A DNA stretch of 64,000 nucleotides from Stenotrophomonas acidaminiphila. GTDB lineage: Bacteria; Pseudomonadota; Gammaproteobacteria; Xanthomonadales; Xanthomonadaceae. The translations under genes and the position numbers were made by a program. The stretch lies in NCBI GenBank assembly GCA_002951995.1, contig CP019797.1, positions 389,001 to 453,000 on the forward strand, read 5' to 3'. Numbering within the stretch: the first letter of the stretch is position 1; the number at the start of each line of letters is the position of its first letter. The notes under the pieces were generated by a model. It did not search any database. It was given only the letters and a program-made list of their open reading frames with translations, and was not told the origin of the DNA. This document shows, one piece after another, positions 45,447 to 54,652 of this stretch.

Positions 45447-48119
45447 ATGCACAATGACGCCCCGCTACCCGCAGCTGACGGCGGGATGCCGCGCTCCCTG
45501 TTCGCCACGCCGCTGTGGGCACTGCTGGTGCTGGTCACCGGCCTGGCGCTGACGGCGCGGGTGGCGCTTGGCGAATGGCGCGGCGAGCGCGAACGGGTGC
45601 AGTCGCTGCAGCGCTCGCTGGCCGATGCCGCGCCCGCGCGCCTGCGTGAACCGCTGGCCGGCGCCGCGCTGGGGTTGCGGGCGATGCAGACCGTGCTGCT
45701 GGCGGGCACCGCGCAGCTGGACCAGGGCACCTTCGACAGCTACCAGCGCAACCTGCGTTCGCAGGAGTGGATCCATGGCTACGTGCTGATCGCCTTCGCG
45801 CAGCGCCAGGTGGACGCCGCTGGCCAGGCCACCTACCGCTACCAGTACGTCGCGCCGCTGGAAGGCAACGAGGTGCTGGTCGGTTTCGATGTCGCCCGGC
45901 AACCGGAGAACATGGAGGCGCTGCGGCGCGCGCGCGACGCCGATGCGGCCGCCCTGTCCGCGCCGTTCCCGCTGCTGCAGTTCCGCGGCCAGCGGGCGGC
46001 GGGCGACATGGGCATCACCGTGCGCCTGCCCGCGTACACCCCGGGCGCCATGCCGGCCACGGTCGCGGAACGGCGCGCGCGCGAGCTGGGCGCGCTGGCG
46101 GTCAGCGTGCGCCTGGAGCCGATGGTCCGCCAGGCGCTGTATGGCCGCATCCTCGACCACATGGACGTGGAGATCCGCGACCTGGGCGCATTGCCGGCGC
46201 ATGCGCGGGTGTTCGCCAGCGCGCCGGTGCCGGCCGACCCGGCGGCGCTGCAGGTGCGGCGCATGGAATTCGGCGGGCGCACGTGGGAACTGCGGCTGTG
46301 GCCGCGCGTACCGATGGGCGAGTGGGCGCAGCTGCGGTTGATCGTGATCGGCGGCAGTTCAATCAGCGTGCTGCTGGCCCTGTTCCTGTGGTCGCAGGCA
46401 AGCGTGCACCGCCGCGCGCTCGAACTGGCGCGGCGGATGAGCGCGCGCTTCGGCGAAAGCGAGGCGCGGTTCCAGGCCCTCAACGAGATGCTGCCGGCGC
46501 TGGTGCTGGTGGCCGACGCGCGCGACGGGCGCATCACCTACGCCAACCGCGCGGCCAGGGCCCAGCTCGGCGCCGTCGCCGGCGCGCCACTGGAGGGCCT
46601 GTTCGCCGATGCCGTGCACGGTCGCGAGGCGGTCGCCGCCACCCGCGCGCACGGCGCATGGAGCAGCCAGGAGGCATTCGTGGTGCGCGGTGCCGATGCC
46701 GCGCTGTGGGTGAATGCCTCGCTCGCCATGCTGGAGATCGACCACGTGCCGCACCTGCTCATGGTGGCCGGCGATACCAGCGCGCAGCGCGAGATGACCG
46801 AGCGCCTGCGCTACCAGGCCGCGCATGACGAGCTCACCGGGCTGTGCAACCGCCGCGAGTTCGAGCGCTGCCTGCGCCAGGCGCTGCTCGACCGCGACGC
46901 CGCCGGCGAGGGGGCGTTCGCGCTGATGTACATCGACCTGGACCAGTTCAAGCTGATCAACGACCTGTCCGGGCATAGCGCCGGCGACCAGTTGCTGGTG
47001 CAGCTGGCGCAGGCGATGCGGCGCCACGTCCGCGATGGCGACCTGCTGGCGCGGCTGGGCGGCGACGAGTTCGGGCTGCTGGCGTCCGGCGTGGACCAGG
47101 CCCAGGCCGACCTGCTGGCCGAGCAGGTGCGCGCGTGCATCGAGCGTTCGACGTTCTGCTGGCTGGGACGCAGCTACACGGTGAGCGCGAGCATCGGGCT
47201 GGTGCTGGTCGACCAGCCCGGATGCACCCTCAAGGACCTGCTGGCCTGGGCCGACACGGCCTGTTACCAGGCCAAGGAAGACGGCCGCAACCGGGTGCGG
47301 GTGTACCGCGACGACGCCGACGCCACCCGGCGCATGGGCGAGATGGAATGGGCCAGCCAGCTGCGCCGGGCGCTGGAGCAGGACCGCCTGCTGCTGGACT
47401 ACCAGGAGATCGTGCCGTTGTCGCCCGGCGCCGAACCGGTCACCCGCGTGGAGCTGCTGCTGCGCATGCGCACCGACGACGGCAGCGTGATCGCGCCGGG
47501 CGTGTTCATGGTGGCGGCCGAGCGCTATGGCCTGATGCCGGCGGTGGACCGCTGGGTGATCCGCACCGCGCTGGCCAATTTCAATGCCCTGCATCCCTGC
47601 GGCGAGCGCCTGCAGAGCTGTGCCATCAACCTGTCCGGCGCCAGCCTCGAGGACGAGGGGCTGGCCGATTTCATCCTCAATGCGATCGCCCGCAATGGCG
47701 TGCCGCCGCAGCGGCTGTGCCTGGAAATCACCGAAACCGTGGCGGTGCGCGACCTGCTGCGCGTGGTGCGGGTGATCGAGCGCCTGCGCGCAGCCGGCTG
47801 CCGCATCGCGCTGGACGACTTCGGCGCCGGCATGGCCTCGTTCGGCTACCTGAAGAACCTGCCGGTGGACGTGATCAAGATCGACGGCAGTTTCGTGCGC
47901 GACCTCGGCCGCGACCCGATGAGCCGGACCATCGTCGATGCCGTCACCCGCATCGGCCACCAGCGCGGGGCCCGGGTGGTGGCCGAGTGGGTGGACGACC
48001 TGGACACCCTGGACCTGCTGCGCGCGCTGGGCGTGGACAGCGCGCAGGGTTTCGCCCTGCACCGCCCGGAGCGGGTGCTGTTCCAGCGCGACAACACCGG
48101 GCAGCCGCCGCTGCCATGA
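45447..48119 (+). CDS. Membrane-bound GGDEF-EAL protein with periplasmic sensor and PAS domain
   Basis: An 890-residue inner-membrane regulator. Two transmembrane helices (about residues 20-42 and 295-315) flank a periplasmic domain with a CHASE-like layout. A PAS domain follows (about 340-450), then GGDEF (about 455-620) with intact GGDEF and the RxxD site five residues earlier (RDGDLLARLGGDEF). The EAL domain (about 630-885) has VELLLRM, INLSG, EITET, DDFGAGMASFGYL and DVIKIDGSFV, but the usual AEGVE motif reads AEWVDD, so phosphodiesterase activity may be weakened. It may make or break down cyclic-di-GMP. Confidence 0.9.
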   Translation: MHNDAPLPAADGGMPRSLFATPLWALLVLVTGLALTARVALGEWRGERERVQSLQRSLADAAPARLREPLAGAALGLRAMQTVLLAGTAQLDQGTFDSYQRNLRSQEWIHGYVLIAFAQRQVDAAGQATYRYQYVAPLEGNEVLVGFDVARQPENMEALRRARDADAAALSAPFPLLQFRGQRAAGDMGITVRLPAYTPGAMPATVAERRARELGALAVSVRLEPMVRQALYGRILDHMDVEIRDLGALPAHARVFASAPVPADPAALQVRRMEFGGRTWELRLWPRVPMGEWAQLRLIVIGGSSISVLLALFLWSQASVHRRALELARRMSARFGESEARFQALNEMLPALVLVADARDGRITYANRAARAQLGAVAGAPLEGLFADAVHGREAVAATRAHGAWSSQEAFVVRGADAALWVNASLAMLEIDHVPHLLMVAGDTSAQREMTERLRYQAAHDELTGLCNRREFERCLRQALLDRDAAGEGAFALMYIDLDQFKLINDLSGHSAGDQLLVQLAQAMRRHVRDGDLLARLGGDEFGLLASGVDQAQADLLAEQVRACIERSTFCWLGRSYTVSASIGLVLVDQPGCTLKDLLAWADTACYQAKEDGRNRVRVYRDDADATRRMGEMEWASQLRRALEQDRLLLDYQEIVPLSPGAEPVTRVELLLRMRTDDGSVIAPGVFMVAAERYGLMPAVDRWVIRTALANFNALHPCGERLQSCAINLSGASLEDEGLADFILNAIARNGVPPQRLCLEITETVAVRDLLRVVRVIERLRAAGCRIALDDFGAGMASFGYLKNLPVDVIKIDGSFVRDLGRDPMSRTIVDAVTRIGHQRGARVVAEWVDDLDTLDLLRALGVDSAQGFALHRPERVLFQRDNTGQPPLP

Positions 48120-48129
48120 CGCGCGCCGC

Positions 48130-48972
48130 TCAGTCGCGGACCGCGAACACGCCGTCCAGTTCCGGGCGCGCGCGGAACCCGGCCTTGCCCAGGCGGGTGG
48201 CGACCTCGCGCGGCACGTCGCGGCCGCTGGTCAGCCGGTTGGGCATGCCGGTGTAATGGAACAGCTGGCCGCCGCGGCGCAGCACCCGCGCCAGATGGTC
48301 GTAGAACGCCTGCGAGTAAAGTTCGCCGGCGATGCCGAAGCGTGGCGGGTCATGCAGCACCGCATCGACCGAGGCGTCGGCGATATCGGCGATGGCCAGC
48401 GAGATGTCACCGTGGGTCAGCGTCAGGCGGCCGCCGGCGGCGGCCGCTGCCGGGTCCGGTGACCAGGGATTGAGCGTGCGCAGCCACAGCACTTCCGGAC
48501 TCTTCTCGAACGAATGCACCGCCGCCACCCCGGCCTCCAGGCAGCAGGCGGCGAAATAGCCCATGCCGCCGCAGGTATCGAGCACCTGCTTGCCGCGCGG
48601 CGCGACCAGGGCAACCTTGCGCCGCGCGTCATCCATCGGCGACAGCTGCGCGCTGACCAGCATCTTGATGCCGTCGATCTCGAAGGTCGGCACGCCCCAG
48701 TCGGTCGGCACCAGCTTGTACAGGCCATTGCCGAACCGCGAGGCCGGCGCGAAATCCGCGCCGTCCCAGTAATACACGGTGCGGTCCTTGAGCCGCTCCG
48801 GCCACGGATAATCGTGGCCGCGCCACTGCCAGCGACCGGCCTCCAGCCGCACCGCGTCGGTGCCGCGGCCCAGGTCGAGCGAGCCGTTCCAGACCGCGTC
48901 GCCGCGTCGCTGCGCGTCGCGCATGGCGTCCAGCAGCGGGCGGGTGAGCAGGGGGCCGGAGTAGTGGGTCAT
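48130..48972 (-). CDS. SAM-dependent methyltransferase-like protein
   Basis: A 280-residue protein. The Rossmann SAM-binding segment is VLDTCGGMGYFAACCLEAG near 134, followed by the acidic end of strand 2 (VHSFEKSPEV) and LTHGDISLAIADIADASVD near 190; VLHDPPRFGIAGELYS near 212 resembles the catalytic DPPR/DPPY motif of nucleic-acid methyltransferases. The N-terminal 130 residues have a PUA-like or spermidine-synthase-like character. Homologues are annotated as putative RNA or spermine-synthase-like methyltransferases. The ATG at 48972 is chosen from the start of similarity. Confidence 0.82.
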   Translation of the reverse strand: MTHYSGPLLTRPLLDAMRDAQRRGDAVWNGSLDLGRGTDAVRLEAGRWQWRGHDYPWPERLKDRTVYYWDGADFAPASRFGNGLYKLVPTDWGVPTFEIDGIKMLVSAQLSPMDDARRKVALVAPRGKQVLDTCGGMGYFAACCLEAGVAAVHSFEKSPEVLWLRTLNPWSPDPAAAAAGGRLTLTHGDISLAIADIADASVDAVLHDPPRFGIAGELYSQAFYDHLARVLRRGGQLFHYTGMPNRLTSGRDVPREVATRLGKAGFRARPELDGVFAVRD

Positions 48973-49135
48973 GCGCTGGGAGTGCCGCGGAGCGGCACCG
49001 GTGCCGGAAAGGGCAGCCATCGTAACCCGGGCATCGGCGTGCGACGGCGATGGAACTCGCCGCCCGGCCTCCGGTCTGTAGTTGCCACGGTGCACCGCGG
49101 GGCTCCCGCCGCGTGCAGGTCTGCGATGGAGAGGC

Positions 49136-50068
49136 ATGCACGATTCCCGCGTCAGCGAACCCCTGTCCCACCGCATCGGTGCCGGGCTGGCGACCGTGGC
49201 GATTCTCTGCCTGGCCGGCCGCGTGCTGTGGCAGGTGCCCGAACCCGCCGCGGAGCATCGGCAGCAGCGCCTGCAGGTGCGCTGGCTGGCGCGCGCGGCG
49301 GATCCGGTGCCGCCGCACTCGTCGCTGCCCGCCACGACCCGGGTGGCGGCGCCCGCCGTTGCGCCCCCGCCGTTCCCGCCCGATGGCCAGCGGCCGCCCG
49401 CGCCGCCACCGCCACCGGCCGCGTCATCGCCGCCGGTGCCCGCGGCCGGCGCCGCGCGTCGCCTGTACGCCGCCGATGGCGGGATCGCGCTGCCGGACGA
49501 TGTCGCGGCGCGGGCACGCACCCCGGGCAAGGACGAGCAACTGTTCACCCACCGCGACGAACTGGCGACGGGCGTCGGCGAGCGCGCCACCGCCGGCCTG
49601 TTCTCGAAGCGTGCAGCCGGGACCCGGCAGTCACGCAGGGAGAAGTGGCTCTACGGCGAGGACATCCAGCCGGCGCAGGCGCGGCGCGCGCCGGATGTGG
49701 CGTTCAACCCGTCGTTGCACGAGCGCGCGTCCGACCTGGGCAGCGAAGCCACCGGCGATGCCTACAAGGCCGCGCCGATCCGCCATGAGCCGCTGCCCGG
49801 CCTGGATGGCGAGGCCAGCCGTCGCATCCGTACCGCCATCGGCGAGCTGGAACGGCGCTACCCGCGCTGCGACGATGCGGTACGCCGGCGCTGGTTCGGC
49901 AACGCGCTGCAGCAGCTGGACGCGCTGGAGCGGCTGGAGTACCGCTACCGCCATGGCGCCGACCCGGTCGAGGCCGAGCACACGCTGCCGTCGGCGGCCG
50001 ACAGCGCCTATGACCTGGCAAGGCGCGCGCTGTGGGAGGCGGAACGACGCATGAAGACCTGCGGCTGA
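49136..50068 (+). CDS. Proline-rich protein with an N-terminal membrane anchor
   Basis: A 310-residue protein with one hydrophobic segment near residues 14-31 (GAGLATVAILCLAGRVLW), a long Pro/Ala-rich linker (about 65-105) and a charged C-terminal domain ending RRMKTCG. The topology is that of an anchored periplasmic protein with a TonB-like linker, but no TonB C-terminal motif is seen. CDD and MKTC cysteines could form a disulfide. No named family recognised; conserved in related genomes is likely but untested. Confidence 0.7.
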   Translation: MHDSRVSEPLSHRIGAGLATVAILCLAGRVLWQVPEPAAEHRQQRLQVRWLARAADPVPPHSSLPATTRVAAPAVAPPPFPPDGQRPPAPPPPPAASSPPVPAAGAARRLYAADGGIALPDDVAARARTPGKDEQLFTHRDELATGVGERATAGLFSKRAAGTRQSRREKWLYGEDIQPAQARRAPDVAFNPSLHERASDLGSEATGDAYKAAPIRHEPLPGLDGEASRRIRTAIGELERRYPRCDDAVRRRWFGNALQQLDALERLEYRYRHGADPVEAEHTLPSAADSAYDLARRALWEAERRMKTCG

Positions 50069-50314
50069 GCGAACGCGCCGGCGTGAGTCATGCCCGGGGC
50101 GTGATGGCTGCGCCCGGTTGCCTGCGGATGTCCTGCGCGGTGGCCCTCGCGGCGGGCCGCGACACCGCGCCGCGGCCCACCGGACAGGCCCTCTGGACAG
50201 TGCCCGGACGGCCGCGGGTCATTACCGGACAACTTCGCCAACTTCATGTTCCAGAAGGATTTTTGGTGCCGGCGGCTGTCTAGAATCGGCGCTCCTCCAC
50301 CGCCTGGGATTGCG

Positions 50315-51388
50315 ATGAAGCCGAGCCGCCTGTTGTCGTGCATGTTGTTCCTGGTCACCAGTTTCGGCTGCCACGCCGGGCAGGTCGGCGCCGCCGAGCC
50401 GCGGCCCGGCGTGACGCCGGGCTACAGCCACCCGCTGCCGCGCCATGCCCTGGTCGGCTACCTGCACAACTTCGACAACGGATCGGGGGTGCTGCCGCTC
50501 GGCCAGGTGGACGACGCCTGGGACGTGGTGGTGCTGGCATTCGCCGACGACATGGGCCAGGGCAGGGTCGCGTTCAATCCGGCGCCGGGGCTGGAGCGCA
50601 CGCGCCTGGTCGCCGACATCGCCGCGCGCCGCGCGCGCGGCGGGATCGTGGCGCTGTCCTTCGGTGGTGAGCTGGGCAAGGTGACGTTGCGCACGCAGCG
50701 CGACGAGGACAACTTCGTGCGCACCACCGCGCAGGCCATCGACGCCTACGGGCTCGACGGCATCGATATCGACCTGGAGAAGGTCGCCGGTGTCGTGCAC
50801 GGCGCACCGGTCACCGGCCACCTGGTCTCCGCGGTCAAGCGCCTGCATGCCATGTACCCCAACCTGTACGTGTCGATGGCGCCGGAGCACCCCTACGTGC
50901 AGGGCGGCTGGGTGTCGATGGAGGGCATCTGGGGCGCCTACCTGCCGCTGATCGACGGGCTGCGCGACGAGCTGGACCTGCTGCACGTGCAGCTCTACAA
51001 CAACGGCGGCCTGCCCACCCCCTACCGCGCGGACAGACTGCCGGCCGGCAGCGTGGACATGATGGTGGGCTCGGCGAAGATGCTGATCGAGGGCTTCGCG
51101 CTGGCCGGCGGCAAGGGCCGCTTCCACGGCCTGCGCCCGGACCAGGTGGCGCTGGCCCTGCCCTCCGGCCCGCGCGCGGCCGGCACGGGCTACGCGCCGC
51201 CGGCGGCCATCATCCGCGCGTTCGACTGCCTGGCCCGCGGCACCGGCTGCGACACGCTCGAGCCGGCGCGGCCGTATCCGGACTTCCGTGGTGTGATGGC
51301 GTGGTCGATCAACTGGGACGTGGCCGACAACGGCGCGTTCTCGGTGCCGGTCGGCACCCACCTGCGCGCGGCGCGCGGCAGCCGCTGA
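50315..51388 (+). CDS. Secreted GH18 family glycosidase (chitinase-like)
   Basis: A 357-residue exported hydrolase. The signal peptide is MKPSRLLSCMLFLVTSFGCHAG. The family 18 catalytic motif DGIDIDLEK (DxxDxDxE, Glu as acid) is near residue 150; the conserved SFGGE near 110 and the closing FRGVMAWSINWD near 327 are also present. It would cleave chitin or chitooligosaccharides, or peptidoglycan-like glycans, with substrate-assisted catalysis. TAGAAT at 50281-50286 is a possible -10 element. The start at 50315 fits the signal peptide. Confidence 0.92.
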   Translation: MKPSRLLSCMLFLVTSFGCHAGQVGAAEPRPGVTPGYSHPLPRHALVGYLHNFDNGSGVLPLGQVDDAWDVVVLAFADDMGQGRVAFNPAPGLERTRLVADIAARRARGGIVALSFGGELGKVTLRTQRDEDNFVRTTAQAIDAYGLDGIDIDLEKVAGVVHGAPVTGHLVSAVKRLHAMYPNLYVSMAPEHPYVQGGWVSMEGIWGAYLPLIDGLRDELDLLHVQLYNNGGLPTPYRADRLPAGSVDMMVGSAKMLIEGFALAGGKGRFHGLRPDQVALALPSGPRAAGTGYAPPAAIIRAFDCLARGTGCDTLEPARPYPDFRGVMAWSINWDVADNGAFSVPVGTHLRAARGSR

Positions 51389-51464
51389 CCGCGCGGGCAC
51401 GCAACCCGCCGCGCGGAGCGTGCCCGCGCGGCGCCACGTCGGGGCGTGCGGCCCGGGGCGGTAC

Positions 51465-51928
51465 TCAGTCCGTCGCCGGCCGCAGCCGCAGCGCCGGCAG
51501 TGGAATGTGGTGCAGCAGCTCGCGCACCACCACCAGCGCGGCCGCGAAGCGCGGCTGCGCGGGCAACCCCAGGCTGTGCGCGGGAACGCCGGCCGCCACC
51601 CGCGCGAGCCGGTCGAAGACGTTCTCGACGTCGGCGATGGACAGCGTGGCCGCCGTGCCGGGGGCCGTCCACTGGCCGCCCACAGCGGCGCCAGCACCGG
51701 GTCGGCGCATTCCAGCAGCACCGGCGCCGGGTGGCGCAGCGCCGGGATCGCCGGCATCAGCGCATCCTCGACGCACTGGATGGTCTGCTCCAGCGCGCTG
51801 GGCTGCGGCGGAAAGGCGTGCAGCCCCGCCGCCAGCAGGTCCGCCAGCGACAGCGGCAGCACCACCGCGGCACCCTGCGGTGGCTGCAGCCGGATCGGGT
51901 TTTCCTGCAGGTGCAGTTGCAGATTCAT
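51465..51928 (-). pseudogene. Conserved protein of unknown function, frameshifted in a G-run
   Basis: About 154 residues if one base is restored. It starts MNLQLHLQENPIRLQPPQG at 51928 and reads on through LLAAGLHAFPPQPSALEQTI and VLLECADPVLAPLWAASGRPP. There the frame breaks in GGGGG (51660-51664); with a sixth base it joins TAATLSIADVENVFDRLARV and continues to 51465. The protein has no signal peptide and no catalytic motif that I recognise. The same one-base loss in a G/C run is seen at four other genes. Confidence 0.65.
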
Positions 51929-52020
51929 GCATGACTCCGTGGGACGGGTGGCGATCCTGTCGGTGCCGGGTGGTTCCGTGGCCGGCGAGCGTCTATGGTG
52001 CCGGGTCCGCAACCGCTGGG

Positions 52021-54105
52021 ATGTACATGGAACGCAGGCATTGGGTGATGGTCGTGGCATTGCTGACCGGGGGCGCGCTCGCGGCCAGCTATCTGTGGCC
52101 GCCACGGACGCCCTCGGTAGCGCCGGCCGCCACGCCGCTGGGCTGGCGCGCGCAGGTCGCGCTGCTGGCCGGCGACGGCATCGAAGGCGACAGCGTCGGT
52201 TCCGGCATGCACAGCCGCTTCAGCGATCCCTGGGGCGTGGCGATGGACACCGGCGGCACGCTTTATGTTGCCGATGCCGGCGACAACAACCGCATCCTCT
52301 ACCGCTGGCTGGACGGTGTGTTCCACGTGCTGGCCGGCGGCCGCGAGGGCTTCGCCGACGGACGCGGGGACGCCGCCGCGTTCAACACGCCCTCCGGGCT
52401 GGCGCTGGACCGCCACGGCAACCTGTATGTCGCCGATACCGGCAACCATGCGATCCGCAAGGTCACCGCGCAGGGCGACGTCAGCACACTGGCCGGCGAC
52501 GGCGTGGCCGGGTTCGCCGATGGCATCGGCCGGCAGGCGCGTTTCGACGGGCCGATGGGCGTGGCGGTGGATGCGCAGGGGAGGGTGTACGTGGCCGACA
52601 CCTGGAACGACCGCATCCGCGTGATCGAGCCGGACGGCCGGGTGTGGACGCTGGCCGGCGGCGGCCGCCCCGGCTGGGCCGACGGCCAGGGCGAGGCGGC
52701 GCGTTTCGATACTCCCACCGACCTCGCGCTCGCCGCCGACGGCACGCTGTGGGTGGCCGACCTGCGCAACGACGCGCTGCGCACCGTGACCCGCAGCGGC
52801 CGCGTCACGACGCGCGCCGGCGGTCCCGGGAGCGCGCGCGTGCTGTGGGGGCCGATGACGCTGGCGCTCACCCACGACGGCGTGGCCTATGTCGGCGAGC
52901 GCATCACCGGCCGCGTGGTGCAGGTGTCGCCGGCGGGGCATGTGGTGGCGGTGGCCGGCGATGCGCAGCGCTTCGCGCGCCCGGCGGGCATCGCGCTGGC
53001 GCCCGATGGCAGCCTGCTGCTCGGCGACGCCGATGCCTACCGCCTCCATCACCTGCGGCTGCCGGTGGCGGGAATGGCGGCGGCCGAAGCGCCGGTCGGG
53101 CCTGCGATGGACAACCCGCTGCCGCGCAACGAAGGGCGCTGGCCGCTGGCGCCGCAGCTGGGCTGGCACGAAGTGGTCGGCACCCTGGGCGAAGTGCGCG
53201 GCAACTTCAGCGGCGAAAGCCGCCACCACCTGCACGGTGGCTTCGACGTCCGCGGCGACGTCGGCCAGACCGTGCTCGCCATCGCCGCGGCCAAGGTCAG
53301 CAGCCCGGCGGCGACCTGGAGCCTGGGCGGGCAGGCCGAGGGCCTGTCGCTGGACACCGTCGACTACATCCACATGAAGGTCGGCCGCGATACGTCCAAC
53401 CGCCCGCTCGATCCGGCCCGCTTTCAGCTGGTGCACGACGAGGCCGGGCAGCTGCAGCGGGTGCGCGTGCGCCGCGGTACGCGCTTCCACCCCGGCGATG
53501 CGCTGGGCAGCATCAACAGCCAGGCCCACGTGCACCTGGCGGTCGGACCATCGGGTTACGAGCGCAATGCGGTACGGCTGGGCTTCGCCAATTACGCCGA
53601 CCACGTGCCGCCCCGCATCGACGACATCGCCCTGTTCGACGCCCGCGGCCAGCGCCTGCGCGAAAGCCGCGACGGCCGCCTGCGGGTGCCGCGCGACGCC
53701 GGCGGCCTGCAACTGGTGGTCGAGGCCTGGGACCAGGTGGACGGCAACCTGCCGCGCCGCCGCCTCGGCCTGTACGCGCTGGGCTACCAGATCCTCGACG
53801 CCGACGGCCGCGCGCTGCCCGGCCACGAACAGCCGCGCATGAACATCGAGTTCAACCGCATGCCGCCGCAGGCGGACGCGGCCAAGGTCGCCTATGCCGA
53901 GGACAGCGGCATCACCGTGCACGGCAGCGCGGTGACGCGGTTCCGTTACGTGGTCAGCAATGTGGTGCGCGACGGGCGCCTGGCAGTGGCGGCATGGCAG
54001 CCCGCGGACCTGCCACCCGGCGAGTACGTGATCCGGGTCACCGTCCGCGATTACAGCGGTAACGAAGCGGCCGGACGCCGCGACCTACGTATCGTGGTGT
54101 CCTGA
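52021..54105 (+). CDS. NHL-repeat beta-propeller fused to an M23-like domain
   Basis: A 694-residue exported or membrane-anchored protein. After an N-terminal hydrophobic segment (VMVVALLTGGALAASYLW) come five or six NHL repeats (about 55-345), each with the GVAMDTGGTLYVADAGDNN or similar pattern. Residues about 370-520 resemble a LytM/M23 metallopeptidase: HHLHGGFDVRGDVGQTVLAI (HxxxD) and HVHLAVG (HxH) give the zinc ligands. The C-terminal part (about 520-694) is an Ig-like region. Usually annotated as a gluconolactonase-like protein; a cell-wall-acting peptidase with a propeller is a better description of what is visible. Confidence 0.8.
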   Translation: MYMERRHWVMVVALLTGGALAASYLWPPRTPSVAPAATPLGWRAQVALLAGDGIEGDSVGSGMHSRFSDPWGVAMDTGGTLYVADAGDNNRILYRWLDGVFHVLAGGREGFADGRGDAAAFNTPSGLALDRHGNLYVADTGNHAIRKVTAQGDVSTLAGDGVAGFADGIGRQARFDGPMGVAVDAQGRVYVADTWNDRIRVIEPDGRVWTLAGGGRPGWADGQGEAARFDTPTDLALAADGTLWVADLRNDALRTVTRSGRVTTRAGGPGSARVLWGPMTLALTHDGVAYVGERITGRVVQVSPAGHVVAVAGDAQRFARPAGIALAPDGSLLLGDADAYRLHHLRLPVAGMAAAEAPVGPAMDNPLPRNEGRWPLAPQLGWHEVVGTLGEVRGNFSGESRHHLHGGFDVRGDVGQTVLAIAAAKVSSPAATWSLGGQAEGLSLDTVDYIHMKVGRDTSNRPLDPARFQLVHDEAGQLQRVRVRRGTRFHPGDALGSINSQAHVHLAVGPSGYERNAVRLGFANYADHVPPRIDDIALFDARGQRLRESRDGRLRVPRDAGGLQLVVEAWDQVDGNLPRRRLGLYALGYQILDADGRALPGHEQPRMNIEFNRMPPQADAAKVAYAEDSGITVHGSAVTRFRYVVSNVVRDGRLAVAAWQPADLPPGEYVIRVTVRDYSGNEAAGRRDLRIVVS

Positions 54106-54113
54106 GCAGGTGC

Positions 54114-54488
54114 TCAGGCGCCCAGCCGCATCCGCTCGGCCTGCAGGTCATCCACCGCGCGCACTTCGATGCTGCCGTAGGCCGCCCACGGGAACTGCGC
54201 GGCGATGCGCATGGCCTCCTCCGCGTCGGCGGCTTCGATCAGGTTGAACCCGGCCAGGATTTCCCGGGTTTCGGCGAACGGGCCGTCGGTGATCCGCGGC
54301 TGGCCGTCGCGGATGCGCAGGGTCCGCGCGGTCGCCGGCGGCTGCAGCTTCTGCGACATCAGCACGGTGCCCTGTGCCTGCAGTGCGTCGGCATGGCGCA
54401 GGCATTCGCGCATCTGCGCGTCGTAGGCAGGTTGCGGCAGCGCCTCCAGCAGCGCCGGGTCGATATGGATCAACAGCAGGAATTTCAT
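54114..54488 (-). CDS. YCII/DGPF-domain protein
   Basis: A 124-residue YCII-family protein with the DGPF motif (ITDGPFAETREILAGF near residue 70), preceded by MKFLLLIHIDPALL. The family fold is dimeric alpha/beta, with a conserved His/Asp pair suggested to be catalytic; activity is unknown. It is divergent from a second DGPF gene and shares with it a palindromic site. Such proteins accompany ECF42 sigma factors. Confidence 0.9.
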   Translation of the reverse strand: MKFLLLIHIDPALLEALPQPAYDAQMRECLRHADALQAQGTVLMSQKLQPPATARTLRIRDGQPRITDGPFAETREILAGFNLIEAADAEEAMRIAAQFPWAAYGSIEVRAVDDLQAERMRLGA

Positions 54489-54549
54489 GGCCGGGTCCTG
54501 TCGGGAGCAGAGGGCCATGATGGCGCAGGGTGAAGGGTACGCCGCAACC

Positions 54550-54565
54550 ATGAACGTGTTCATGA
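54550..54565. promoter_or_regulatory. Palindromic operator-like site between divergent DGPF genes
   Basis: CATGAAC-GT-GTTCATG, perfect seven-base arms with a two-base spacer, in the 165-base gap between the two YCII genes. The TGAAC-N2-GTTCA core resembles winged-helix repressor sites. No regulator is encoded nearby in the window other than the sigma factor. Confidence 0.5.
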
Positions 54566-54582
54566 AAAACATCGCCGGTGTT

Positions 54583-54610
54583 GTCGATTCCGTCGGCGCT
54601 GGTTCGTCGT
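54583..54610 (+). promoter_or_regulatory. ECF42-type promoter of the DGPF-sigma operon
   Basis: TGTCGA (54583-54588), 16 bases, CGTCGT (from 54605), 43 bases before the first gene. It fits the TGTCGA / CGTC-type consensus reported for ECF42 sigma factors, and the operon ends with such a sigma gene, so autoregulation is likely. Confidence 0.6.
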
Positions 54611-54652
54611 ACCGGAGGTGAAGCGGATCATCCGGTCCGCAACCGGAAGGGC

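Noticed and set aside
45101..45730. Minus-strand frames in the region before the GGDEF-EAL gene
   Set aside because: No ribosome-binding site, low-complexity Arg/Pro-rich translation and overlap with the start of a certain gene.
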